Of a stretch of 64,000 bases of DNA, positions 51,609 to 60,531 are shown in pieces. Under the pieces are notes generated by a model that did no database searches, was not told the DNA's origin, and saw nothing but the letters and a program-made list of their open reading frames with translations. Both the position numbers and the translations under genes were made by a program. How positions within the stretch are numbered: position 1 is the first letter of the stretch; every line of letters starts with the position of its first letter. Origin of the DNA: Solirubrobacter sp963792915 (lineage in GTDB: Bacteria; Actinomycetota; Thermoleophilia; Solirubrobacterales; Solirubrobacteraceae); contig CAWBYD010000008.1 of the NCBI GenBank assembly GCA_963792915.1, forward strand, positions 310,001 through 374,000. The letters are read 5' to 3'.

Positions 51609-52847
51609 CAGGTGAAGGTCACGATCGCGACGCCGGTCGACTGGTTGACGAGCACGTCGGCGCGGACGTAGGAGCGCAGTCCGACCTCGCCGGTGTCGAA
51701 GCCGTGGAAGGGGTCGACGGCCAGGTCGATCGGGTGGCGGATCACGGCCGTGATGACGCTCGGGTCATAGACCACGGCCTTGCCGGCGGGGACGCCCGCG
51801 CTGACGTACCACTTGAGGCCGGGGAAGTACTTGACGGTGAACCCCTGCGCGCCGGCCGCCGGGAGCAGCGGCACGTTTGAGCCGACGCCGGTGTTCTCCA
51901 TCACGCCGAGCAGCGTCCGGTAGTTGGTCGGGTTGAGGATGACGACGCCGGGCGAGGCGTTGGCGGCGACGAGCGCGCCAATCGCGTCCGAGAAGCCGGC
52001 GAGGTTGGTCAGGCCGCCCGCGATGGCGAGCGCGCCGGGCGCCTTCATGATCCCGAGCGGGATCGGGTCAACGCCGGTGCCGTTGATCAGGCCGACGTCC
52101 AGGGCGAGCGCCACGCTGCGGAAGAGGGTCTGCTGCACGGCCGCGAGCACCTCGGGCTGCAAGTCCTCGAACAGCTCAGTGCTCAACGTCGTGATGACGC
52201 CGGCCTTGGTCGGCTCGCTCTCGACCATGACAAGGCCGGGATCTGACGTGGGGATCGTGCCTCTCTCGGCGACCCATCCCGCGACGGGCAGGGTGGTGAA
52301 CTTCGGCAGCGGGATCTTCGAGTTCGTAATGCTGACCACAGGCACGCCGGACGACAAAACGACCGTCGCCGGGCTCAAGAGGTCGATGAATGCTGAAGAT
52401 TCCTCGGAGGTGCTCACGTTGGCGCCGACCGTGAGCGCTTTGGTCCTGATGTCCTCGCGCAGCGACGGCGACCTCGTGCTTGCGACGATCCAACGCGGCG
52501 GCCAGCCACTCACCGGGCTTGCCCTTCAGGCGCTCGACGGCGCGGTGATCGACGCCGAACTCGTCACCGGTGCCGCCATGGCCGGCGATCAGTTCCAGCA
52601 CGGCGGTCTGACCCTTGCGGGCGTCGTCGATCCGCTGATCGAACTCGCCCACCTCGTCGGTGGCGCGCTTGGCGGCGCGGAACAGCGGCCCGCCGGCCTT
52701 GAGGTCTTCGCCGCTCTCCATCCACTGGCGCTTGCGACGCTCAGCCTCGGCGGCCTTCTCGTGGCGCTGGGAGCGCAGGTCGGCGATCTCGCGCTCGACC
52801 ACGCGCAGGCGGTCGCGCAGGCCGGTGTCGGCGCTCGTGGCGCTCAT
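51608..52847 (-). pseudogene. HK97-type phage major capsid protein with delta domain, frameshifted
   Basis: ATG at 52847 overlaps the preceding stop. Residues 1 to about 125 are a coiled-coil delta/scaffold-like region (RLRVVEREIADLRSQRHEKA, ending GKPGEWLAAALDR). After an indel at about 52455-52470 the next frame gives PSLREDIRTKALTVGANVST, then SSAFIDLLSPATVV and the HK97 fold to VAIVTFT, stop at 51608. In HK97-like phages the delta domain is joined to the capsid protein and later removed by a protease. Joined, the product is about 410 residues. No protease or portal gene is nearby. Confidence 0.8.
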
Positions 52848-53359
52848 GGTGTGCCCTTCCTCGGAGTGTGCAGCGCCTCGACGACGACGACCATCTCGGC
52901 GGCGTTCGGGCTGAGATCGCGGCGGGTCGTGACGTCCAGCTCGTAGCCGCGTGCGCGCAGCTCTTCGACTGCCTCGCCGATCGACAACACAGCTCGCCCC
53001 GGAACTGGGCGTGCTTGCGGCGCCCATGCCCATCGACGCGGCGAACGCGGCCGTGGGAATTTCGGTGATCGCGACGTGGTCGTCGTCGGCGAGCGCGGCA
53101 GCGAGTTCGTCGGCGCTGAGCACGCGCAGCTCGGCGCGCGCCTGCTTGTCGGCGAGCGGCTGAACAGGCGCTCGACAGACGAGCCGAGTGCGGCGGCGAG
53201 GCGCAACGCGATGTCCGCGCCGGGCTTTTGAACGCCGCGCTCGATGTTCGAGACGGCGACGCGCGAGCACTGAGCGAGGTCGGCAAGTTCTTGCTGGCTC
53301 ATGTCGGCCTGCCGGCGAGCGCGGCGCAGGCGCTTTGAGGGCGGGGCTGTAGTGGTCAC
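52846..53359 (-). pseudogene. XRE-type repressor-like gene with frameshifts
   Basis: GTG at 53359 starts a Cro/C1-type helix-turn-helix (RLRRARRQADMSQQELADLA, then SRVAVSNIERGVQKP). After VERLFS the frame shifts; the second frame carries PLADKQARAELRVLSADELA and further coding-like sequence. The first frame resumes at LSIGEAVEELRARGYELDV and stops at 52844-52846, overlapping the capsid start. At least two indels lie between 53000 and 53170. Intact, it would be a lysogeny-type regulator. It could recognise the palindromes at 49585-49663, but this is speculative. Confidence 0.65.
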
Positions 53360-53393
53360 GGACAGAACGTACACCCGACTATGACCGTCACTT

Positions 53394-53421
53394 GAACTAC
53401 CGGAAACTCGAATATGTGCAA
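53394..53421 (-). promoter_or_regulatory. minus-strand promoter for the repressor-capsid group
   Basis: On the minus strand TTGCAC (53421-53416) and TAGTTC (53399-53394) are 16 bp apart. Transcription would begin about 28 bp before the GTG of the XRE gene. Confidence 0.4.
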
Positions 53422-53488
53422 TGTGAACCGACCCGCTCACCGTGTGTCAAAGGTGCTCGGATTTGGCTCTGCGCCTAGCCTTGGCGGG

Positions 53489-53517
53489 TTGACGGCGCGT
53501 CCTTTCGCGGCTATACC
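53489..53517 (+). promoter_or_regulatory. plus-strand promoter for the replication genes of element 2
   Basis: TTGACG (53489-53494) and TATACC (53512-53517) are exactly 17 bp apart, the best sigma-70 match in the element. It is back-to-back with the XRE-side promoter, an arrangement like a phage genetic switch. Confidence 0.6.
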
Positions 53518-53569
53518 GTGTAATCGACAGGAACGACCGGGCGCGTGGTCGGGTCGTCCTGGAACCACC

Positions 53570-53855
53570 GTGACCCGTCACCTCCTCTACCAACGAGGCG
53601 AGGTTCTCTTCGTGCTGCCGAACCCCGGCGCCTACGCCGATGACCGTCTCCGCGTCGCGCTCGCACTGCGCAACCAGGCGACGCTGACCGGCGCCTGCCC
53701 CGCGTGCGGCGCGACGGCGCAGCTCCCTGAACCGCGCCGAGCGCCGCCGGCTCCGGGGGCGGCCGGGTCAGTCCGCCATGCACCACGAGGCCGAGTGCCC
53801 GTGCAGCGACGACCGCATGCGCGACCTGCTTGCCGAGACCGGCGACGCGGCATGA
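53570..53855 (+). pseudogene. small zinc-ribbon phage protein, frameshifted
   Basis: GTG at 53570 starts TRHLLYQRGEVLFVLPNPGA, with a CPACG knuckle at about residue 44. After QLP (about 53728) the frame must shift for the coding pattern to continue as LNRAERRRLRGRPGQSA, then HHEAECPCSDDRMRDLLAE, stop at 53853-53855. With Cys-x-x-Cys and His/Cys at the end it could bind zinc. It is followed directly by the primase-like gene (ATGA). No function is known. Confidence 0.5.
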
Positions 53856-55227
53856 GCGTCGACCGTGCGAGGCCGTGTGGAACGCCGCTGAACGTGACGG
53901 CCTCGCACCGGCCGGCCCGGACGTCTGGAAGTTCCGTTTCGCCTGCCCGGTTGTGCCCGACCACGGGCGCTCGGTCACGTCTGTCATCGGCAGCGACGGG
54001 CGGGCGGTCCTCTACTGCGAGCGCCGGTGTGAGCCGGACGCGGTCGCGCTCTCGCTCGGGCTGAAGGCCCGCGATCTCGCGGCGCCGCCCGAGAAGGCGT
54101 CCAAGCTGACGGCTGGATCGCCGGCGTCGCGAAGCGCGCAGGATCGGATCATCGACATGAAGTTGGCGATGCTCTCTGCCGACGATCCGTTGCCGTCCGC
54201 ATCCGCCGCTGGTGGTCGACGGGACCGTGACCGTGATGGCCGGCCGGCGCGGCGAGCACAAGAGCTGGCTGGCGATCGTGGCGTGCGCCTGCGCGCACGG
54301 CGGCATCGACCACGCGCCGCTGACGTGCGCGCACGGCCCGGCCGTGTATGTCGACGCCGAGATGGGCGCCAAGCAGATGGCCCGCCGGCTGCGGCTGCTC
54401 GCGCTCGGGCATGACGCGTTCGTCGTCGCGGACGGGTTCGGCCTGCGCCTGCCGCGCGATATGAACGTGATCCGCGACCTGGTGACGCTGACCAAGGCGC
54501 GCCTGTTGGTGCTCGACTCGTTCCGGCGGCTCGCGCCCGACGCCAAGGAAGACAAGTCCGACGACGTCACGCCGGTGATGGTCGCGCTCGCCGAACTCGC
54601 CTGCTCCACCGATGTCGCGATCGTGTTGATCCATCACCGCTCAGCGAAGGCCGGCGCGCCCGACACGCGCGGTTCGAGTGCGATCGAGGATCAGGCGGAC
54701 GCGGTCTGGGTGTTGGAGAAGGTCACCGGCGACCCGCAGCGCAAGACGCGCCGCCGGCTGCGCAACACCAAGCAGCGGCTCGACGAGGAGTTCGCGCCGC
54801 AGTGGATCGATTTCAAGGTCATCGCGGGCGTGATGACGATGAGCGAGGCCGAGCCGTTCGACACGCCCGACAGCGACGCCGGGGAGCCGCGCGAGAGCAT
54901 GGCCGACCGCCTCGCGCGCGAGATCGAGGCGCTCCGCGAGAAGGTCACCGAGGACGGCGGCTGGGCGATGGGTCAACTCGCGGCGGCGGTCGGCCGCAGC
55001 GTGGACGACAGGGCGTTCAAGGACGCCCGCGACCGGCTGCTTGCAGGGCGATCGTGGGAGGCGACCGGGAGCACGCGGGATCGCCGTATCTGCCCCGTTG
55101 CTCCGGTCAAGTCGGCCATCTCCTAGAGGAAAGGCCGGACGACCGGAAAGACAACGGCCTGGCTCTGTTCACCGACGCCGACCGCCAGGTCATCGCCGAG
55201 CGGCTCGAACAGGAGGGAGAGGGATGA
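53852..55227 (+). pseudogene. primase/helicase-like replication protein (CHC2-type finger plus RecA-like ATPase), frameshifted
   Basis: The N-terminal part (EAVWNAAERDGLAP, then RFACPVVPDHGRSVTS and LYCERRCEPDAVA) has the CPxH...C...C pattern of a primase zinc finger. After an indel at about 54205 a RecA/RepA-like ATPase follows: VMAGRRGEHKSWLAI as a Walker A variant, YVDAEMGAKQM, LLVLDSFRRLAPDAKEDKSD and VAIVLIHHRSAKAG. Further breaks occur near 53866 and 55070; the natural end seems to be at 55227 (IAERLEQEGEG). Such proteins open and prime replication in small phages and satellites. The ATPase part alone (54212-55126) is uninterrupted. Confidence 0.65.
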
Positions 55228-56075
55228 CCGGGAAGCGGCTCGTGTCGATTTCATGCCCTAGCGCATCGAATACCGAGGACGGCCGCTCGGCGCTACTGCC
55301 CACGCCATCCGCAGCGTGCTGATCGACCTGATCCGCGGTCGAGCGGATGACTGTGCGGCAGGTCTTCTATGCGCTGGAGGTCGCGGGCGTGGTCGACAGA
55401 CTGAGGGCGGCTATCGCCAAGTCCAGGCGCAGGTCTTGAAGATGCGGCGCGCGGGACTCTTGTCGTGGGCTTCATCACGGACGGCCGCGGTGGATGCGCA
55501 GCCGGCCTCGTGGGTGACGTCGATGAGTTCATGGGCCACTGGTGCGGACGTACCGGCGTGACCTCTGGCGGCCCAGGGCGTCAGGCTCGAGATTTGGCTG
55601 GAGAAGGACGCGCTCGCCGACGTCATCCGGACCGACCGCTGCGTGGGACGTCGCGCTCATGGTGTCGCGGGGCAGTCCAGCGCCACGTTTCTCTGGAACG
55701 CCGCCAGCGGCGATATCGGCGTGGCCGCGCAGGGCGTCGAGACGTTCATCTATGCGCTCTATGACCGCGACGCCGGCGGACGCCGCGCGGCGCGAGCGAT
55801 TGCGCAGCGGTTCCCGAACCGCCCGGGTGTTCCGATCCCTTCGATTGCTGGCGGTCACGGCGAGCAATCGCCAAGTGGGACCTCCCCCCGGCCGCCGAAG
55901 CGCTCCGACCGGAGGCCGCGACGTTCGAGGGGCCGGCGGTCGAGCTGGACGCGATCCCGCCGGACAGGCTCATAGCGCTGGTCGAGAGCCATCAGAGCCA
56001 CGTCGACCTCCTCGTGGGCCGTGCGGAGCCATCGAAGTGGAGGAGCGCCGTGGGCTCATAGCTCTCAGGAGGGCC
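55224..56075 (+). pseudogene. relic of a TOPRIM / topoisomerase VI subunit A-like protein
   Basis: Pieces in different frames line up as one protein: IEYRGRPLGATAHAIR, then MTVRQVFYALEVAGVV, GGYRQVQAQVLKMRRAGLLSW, the acidic TOPRIM-like LEIWLEKDALADVI, LYDRDAGGRRAARAIAQRF and finally LDAIPPDRLIALVES. At least five indels separate them. Similar proteins in actinobacterial phages and plasmids resemble the DNA-cleaving A subunit of topoisomerase VI/Spo11. In this state it cannot be made. Identification is from pattern memory, not alignment. Confidence 0.5.
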
Positions 56076-56366
56076 GGCCTGAACGCGACCTGCAACTCGC
56101 GTTCGCCGGGTGGGAAGCGACCGCGCGTCAACGACCTGACGCCGGCCGAGCGCGCCGCCCGAGGCGTTCGTTGCCTCGAGGACGACCACCGAGCCGATGA
56201 GGCGTCACCGGCGCCGCGCTGCCGCTGCCGGTCGGCTGGACTGATGACCATGAGACGTGCGGCGTCTGTGGGCGCTGCTATGACGGGAGGACGCGGTGAG
56301 TGCTGAAGACGATGTGCTGCGGGGTACTGCGACTACCTGGAGCGCAAGTACCCCGGCACGCGCTGG
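56076..56366. other. gene-poor stretch with coding-like fragments
   Basis: About 290 bp between the TOPRIM relic and the recombinase gene. Short plus-strand fragments look coding (for example CGVCGRCYDG near 56265), but none forms a complete gene. Probably further decayed element genes. Confidence 0.4.
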
Positions 56367-57864
56367 CTACCGGTTGAGCCCGGCGACGTAGGCGATGAGG
56401 CCGGTGCTGTCTATCGGAGCCTCGTCACGCCCGATGAGGCGCGCGCGGTCTGGGACCGGTTCGTTGAGGGCGCGCCCGGACCGGACGACCACGCACGCGT
56501 AGGCGAGCCCGAGTAGGCGCCGACGCTCCGGCACCGGCATCGAGTAGAAGCCGTCAGCGGTCAGGTCGGCGGGCAGCGTCACGCCGACCGCCGCGCTGCG
56601 CGCCTGCGCGAGCCGCTCCCCGGCCGCACCGAGCGCGGCGCGCGCGGAGTGAACGTTGGCGTCGAAGACACGGCGCTCGGCGGCGCTCATGTCACCGAGC
56701 GTGGCGGCGAGCGCGAACAGCCCAGCGAGCGCGGCCTCGCAGCGCTCGACGTCGGCCTCGGCGCCGGTCACGGCCTCGTCGGTGCCCACCTGCCGCACGC
56801 GCCTGCTCAGGTAGGTCCAGATGAACTGCTCCTGCACGAACGTCTCAAGCGGCCCGGCAGGGACGTTGACGCCGGGACAGTCACCGTTGGCCGCGTTGCG
56901 GCAGCGGTAGTAGCGGTGCGCACCGCCTTGGTGGACCATGGCGTAGCCGCAGCTCGCGCAGCGCGCGAGGCCGGTCAACGCGTAGCCCTCCTTCGGGCCG
57001 ATCGGCTTGCTCCCGCGCGCACGGTTGGCCTTGGCGAACAGCTCGGCGCTGACGAGCGGCTCATGCGCGCCGGGGTGACGGCGCTTGCCGTTGTACGCGA
57101 CGCCGGTGTAGACCTCGTTCGCGACGATCTGGAGAACCGCCTTGTGCGACCAGTTGGCCTGTCGGACGACGCCGTGGCGCTTGTGCGGACGCGGCAGCAC
57201 ACCGGCCTCGTTGAGCGCGTGCGCGATCGACGGCCACGACGCCCCGGCGGCGCGCAACTCGAACGCGAGCTTGACGGACGGCGCCTCGGCCGGGTGGACC
57301 TCCAACGGTGAGCCCCTGCGCTCCCCCTTGCGCGCCGGGTTCTCCGCCTTGCGGTAGCCGAATGGCGCCGACAGGTGCACGCCGCGCTCAATCGCGTTGC
57401 GGACCGACTTGTCGAGATATTCGGTGCGGCGGCTGCGCTCGAACTGACCGGTCGCGAGGCGGACGGTCGCCATGAACTCGTCCGAGCCGCTCGCGAGCGA
57501 CACGTCACCGTCGCCGCACAGAAGACGACCGCCGTGCGCCTCAATCTCGCGGATGATCGCGAGCGCTTCCGGGACGTCGCGGCTGAAGCGGTCGAGCGTC
57601 GCGACGATAATCCCGCCGACCTTGCGAGCGCGAATCAGGTCGCGAGCGCGCTGGAACTCGGCGCGGTCGGTGTTGCCGCCGCTCGCGTTCTCGTCGCAGA
57701 AGACCTCCGGCAGCACGGTCACGCCCTTCTCGGCCGCCTTCGCGTCCATGGTGCGCGTCTGCTCGGGGATCGAGATGTAGCCCTCGCCCTCGCGACCGCC
57801 GACGCGCGACACACGCGCGTAGCGGACGAACGGCAGGCCGTCGGTGTGTTCGCATCTTGCTCAT
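56367..57864 (-). CDS. large serine recombinase (site-specific integrase) of element 2
   Basis: The frame from 57812 to 56367 encodes 481 residues: a resolvase-type catalytic domain (LDRFSRDVPEALAIIREIEA), a recombinase domain (APFGYRKAENP, NEVYTGVAYNGKRRHPG) and a zinc-beta-ribbon (CASCGYAM, then YRCRNAANGDC). The usual N-terminus RYARVS, with the catalytic Ser, lies just upstream in the same frame but has no in-frame ATG. A good ATG at 57864 (MSKMRTH) is in another frame, so one base seems lost or gained near 57840-57845. If GTG 57812 is used, the first beta-strand is lost. The gene starts 20 bp from the right attachment core. Confidence 0.85.
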
Positions 57865-57883
57865 AGTTCGATGTAAGGAACTG

Positions 57884-57892
57884 CCAACGGCG
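57884..57892. repeat. right attachment core of element 2
   Basis: CCAACGGCG is repeated from 49480-49488. To the right the host gene resumes at once with the Walker A codons (AAC GGC GCC GGC AAG ACC). Confidence 0.7.
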
Positions 57893-58662
57893 CCGGCAAG
57901 ACCACGACGATCCGTGCGCTGCTCGACCTGCTGCACCCGACCAGCGGCGAGGCGAGGATCTTCGGGCTCGACAGCCATCGCGACCGGCGTTCGATCCATG
58001 CGCGCCTCGGCAACCTTCCCGGCGACTTCTCATACGACCCGCGGCTGAGCGGGCGCGAGCTGCTGGGGTACCTGGCCGAGCTGCGCGGCCTGCGCGGGCT
58101 GGGCCGGGCGGCCGAGCTGGCCGAGCGCTTCCAGGCCGACCTCGACCGGCCGCTGCGCGAGCTCTCGCGCGGGAACCGCCAGAAGATCGGCCTCGTGCAG
58201 GCGGCGTTCCACGATCCCGAGCTGCTGGTGCTCGACGAGCCGACGAGCGGGCTCGATCCGCTGATGCAGGAGGCGTTCCTGAGCTTCGTCGGCGACGAGC
58301 GCGCCCGCGGCCGGAGCGTGTTCCTGTCCTCGCACGACCTCGACGAGGTCGAACGCGTGTGCGACCGCGTCGGGATCATCCGCGAAGGCCGGCTCGTCGG
58401 GGTGGAGGACGTCGCGGCGATCACCGGGCGCTCCTACCGTCACGTGACGCTCGAGTTCGCCGAGCCCGTCGAGCCCGACGAGTTCCGCCGGCTGCCGGGC
58501 GTGATCGACCTGGAGGCGGATGGCCGGCGGATCGCGTTCAAGGCGACCGGCGACCTCGACGCGGTCATCAAGACCGCCGCCCGCCACCGCGTGGTCGACC
58601 TCGAGCTCGTGCGCCCGACGCTCGAGGAGGTCTTCCTCACCTACTACGGGGCGAAGCGGTGA
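57886..58662 (+). pseudogene. 3' part of the split ABC transporter ATPase gene
   Basis: From the attachment core the frame reads NGAGKTTTIRALLDLL, then the LSRGNRQKIGL signature, Walker B LLVLDEPTSGLDP and the SSHDLDEVERVC switch region, ending with an ABC-2 exporter C-terminal domain. It lacks its first 36 codons, found at 49378-49487. An in-frame TAA at 57874-57876 precedes it. A shortened product from an internal ATG (58195) would lack the nucleotide-binding P-loop. Its stop overlaps the permease start (GTGA). Confidence 0.88.
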
Positions 58663-59444
58663 GCGCGCTCCGGGCCGTGATCCGGCGCGGGCTGCGCGAC
58701 CAGCGCCGCACGGCGCTGGCGTGGGGCGGATCGCTCGGCGCGATGTGCGCGCTGATGGCGGCGATGTGGCCGTCGATCGAGCACTCGATGCACCAGCTGA
58801 TGCAGAACTACCCGGAGCGGCTGAAGGCGGCGTTCAACATCCACGAGATCGCGCGCGTCGAGGACTACATCGACGCCGAGATGCTGAGCCTGATCGTGCC
58901 GCTCGCGGTGGCCTTCCTCGCGGTCCGAGTGGTGGTGCGGATGCTGGCGGGCGCGGAGGAGCGCGGGCACCTGGACATCGTGCTCACGACGCCGGTCTCG
59001 CGGCGCGTGCTGGTCGCCGGCGCGGCGACCGTGTCCGCGCTGGCCGTCGCCGCGGTGCTGGCGATCCTGCTCGCCATGACCTGGATCGCGGGCACGCTCG
59101 TCGGCGCCGATCCGTCGTTCGCGGTCCTCGGCCGCGGGTTCGCCAACGTGTGGCCGCTGGCGATGCTGTTCGGCGCGCTGGCGGTGCTGGCCACGGGCGT
59201 GCTGCACCGCGGCGCGCCGGTCACGGCGCTCGCGTCCGGCATGCTGATCGGCATGTACGTGCTCGACCTGGTCGGCAAGCTCGCGCAGCCGGTCGAGCGA
59301 CTGCGCGTACTGAGCGCGTTCAAGTACTACGGGTCGGCGATTCGCGACGGGATCGACCCGGTCGCCTTCACGGGCCTGACGCTCGTCGCCGCGGCGCTCG
59401 TGGCGGCCGGGGCGCTGCTGTTCGAGCGGCGCGACGTGCTGTAG
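58659..59444 (+). CDS. ABC-2-type transporter permease
   Basis: The 261-residue protein has about six membrane segments (LSLIVPLAVAFLAVRVVV, then ALAVAAVLAILLAMTW and others) and GHLDIVLTTPVSRR, typical of ABC-2 permeases. GTG at 58659 overlaps the ATPase stop, so it depended on that gene for translation and function. With the ATPase split by element 2, this permease is probably orphaned. The original substrate may be a drug or lipid; not determinable. Confidence 0.85.
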   Translation: MSALRAVIRRGLRDQRRTALAWGGSLGAMCALMAAMWPSIEHSMHQLMQNYPERLKAAFNIHEIARVEDYIDAEMLSLIVPLAVAFLAVRVVVRMLAGAEERGHLDIVLTTPVSRRVLVAGAATVSALAVAAVLAILLAMTWIAGTLVGADPSFAVLGRGFANVWPLAMLFGALAVLATGVLHRGAPVTALASGMLIGMYVLDLVGKLAQPVERLRVLSAFKYYGSAIRDGIDPVAFTGLTLVAAALVAAGALLFERRDVL

Positions 59445-59574
59445 TTCTCCGCAATCCGGCTCGGTGGATCCCGGATGCCGCGGCCGAGCGCCTGCGAGAG
59501 CCTGCGCGCATGCCAGCCGCCGCCCCGTGTCCCCGACTGATCGCGTCGCGCGACGCGAGCCGTCCGCCGCTGCC

Positions 59575-60204
59575 GTGAGCTTCCGCGATCGTCACGATGG
59601 CGGGCGCCGGCTCGCGCTCGAGCTGCGCCGCTACGCCGAGCGCCAGCCCATCGTCCTGGGCCTTCCGCCCGGCGGGATGCCCGTCGCCTACGAGGTCGCG
59701 CGCGCGCTCGGCGCGCCGCTGGGCATGCTCGTCACCGGTGCCGTCATGCACCGCGGGCGCGCCGTCGGCGCGCTGGCCGAGGGCGGCGCCGGCGTGCTCG
59801 ATCCGCGGCTGGTGGAGCTCGCGGGGCTGACCGACGAGCAGCTCGACCGCGTGATCGCGCGCGCGTCGGCCGACCTGCGCCGCCGCGTCGCTGCGTATTC
59901 CCGGTCCGCGCGGCTCGCGATCGCCGGGCGCACCGTGATCGTCGTCGACGACGGGCTCGCGACGGGGCTCGGCCAGCTCGCCGCGGTGCGCGCGGCGCGG
60001 GCGGGCGGCGCCGCCGAGGTCGTCGTCGCCGCGCCGGTCGGCTCGCGCCGGGCGGAGGCGATGCTGCGCGAGGAGGCCGAGGACGTCGTCTGCCTGGCGG
60101 TGCCGCCGCTGCGCGACCGCGTGGACGGCTGGTACGACGACTTCGCCGCCGTGCCCGACGCGGCCGTCACCGCGCTGCTCGCCCCTGCGCTGCAGGCGGC
60201 CTGA
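59575..60204 (+). CDS. phosphoribosyltransferase-fold protein
   Basis: The 209-residue protein has the PRPP-binding loop VIVVDDGLATG and an N-terminal LGLPPGGMPVAYEVARALG segment, as in the stand-alone phosphoribosyltransferase proteins common in actinobacteria. GTG at 59575 is chosen because the upstream in-frame residues are low-complexity. Such proteins are often stress-linked and their substrates are unknown. It is unlikely to be a standard purine enzyme because the usual hood region is different. Confidence 0.8.
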   Translation: MSFRDRHDGGRRLALELRRYAERQPIVLGLPPGGMPVAYEVARALGAPLGMLVTGAVMHRGRAVGALAEGGAGVLDPRLVELAGLTDEQLDRVIARASADLRRRVAAYSRSARLAIAGRTVIVVDDGLATGLGQLAAVRAARAGGAAEVVVAAPVGSRRAEAMLREEAEDVVCLAVPPLRDRVDGWYDDFAAVPDAAVTALLAPALQAA

Positions 60205-60387
60205 GTCCCGGGCCCCTGCCCCCGGGGCACCCTACGGAGTGCCATCGGTAGTTGCTCCCCGCGGATGGCGGAGAAGCACGGTCGCGGTGTCGCCATGCTG
60301 ACGTAACGTCCCTGTTGACCTCAAGTCACCAACGGATTGCCCCGCCGGCCGCCAGCGTCGCGGCCGCGGAAACGGACAGGGATGGAC
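60205..60387 (+). promoter_or_regulatory. control region of the exopolysaccharide-type operon
   Basis: This 183-bp gap has a GC hairpin after the previous gene (CCCGGGCCCC.. near 60208-60222) and the palindrome GACGT-A-ACGTC (60300-60310). Just after it is TTGACC at 60315-60320, a possible -35 with no strong -10. AGGG near 60377-60380 serves the ATG at 60388. Confidence 0.45.
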
Positions 60388-60531
60388 ATGTGTGGGATCG
60401 TCGGACACGCCGGGCTATCAGAGGGCCCGTCCGCGCCCGCTTGCCGCGCTCGAGGACTCGGCCCGGTGCCGTTGTTCCCGCTGCAGCCGCCCGGGCCGCG
60501 CCACGCGGCCAAGACGGAGACGGTCGAATGA
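60388..60531 (+). CDS. 47-residue ORF with amidotransferase-like N-terminus
   Basis: ATG at 60388 starts MCGIVGHAGLSEGPSAP, which matches the N-terminus of class II glutamine amidotransferases such as asparagine synthase, where Cys2 is catalytic. It then diverges into Pro/Arg-rich sequence and stops at 60531, overlapping the next gene by ATGA. It may be a remnant of a lost asparagine-synthase-like gene, often found in polysaccharide clusters, or a true small leader gene. A ribosome binding site fits. Confidence 0.4.
   Translation: MCGIVGHAGLSEGPSAPACRARGLGPVPLFPLQPPGPRHAAKTETVE

Larger units (their letters stand above)
49480..57892. mobile_element. integrated element 2 (about 8.4 kb, serine-recombinase type)
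   Basis: It lies between two copies of CCAACGGCG and splits an ABC ATPase gene at its Walker A codons. It carries a large serine recombinase next to the right end. It also has a capsid-containing minus-strand group, a plus-strand primase/helicase-like gene, a TOPRIM-type relic and two small DNA-binding proteins. Gene order (recombinase, replication, regulator, capsid) suggests a decayed small prophage or a phage satellite. Most of its longer genes contain frameshifts. Confidence 0.85.

Noticed and set aside
56300..56517. Plus-strand reading CDYLERKYPGTRWLPVEP... across the end of the serine recombinase gene
   Set aside because: Lies antisense to the conserved recombinase C-terminus and has no clear start; likely a mirror frame or decayed fragment.
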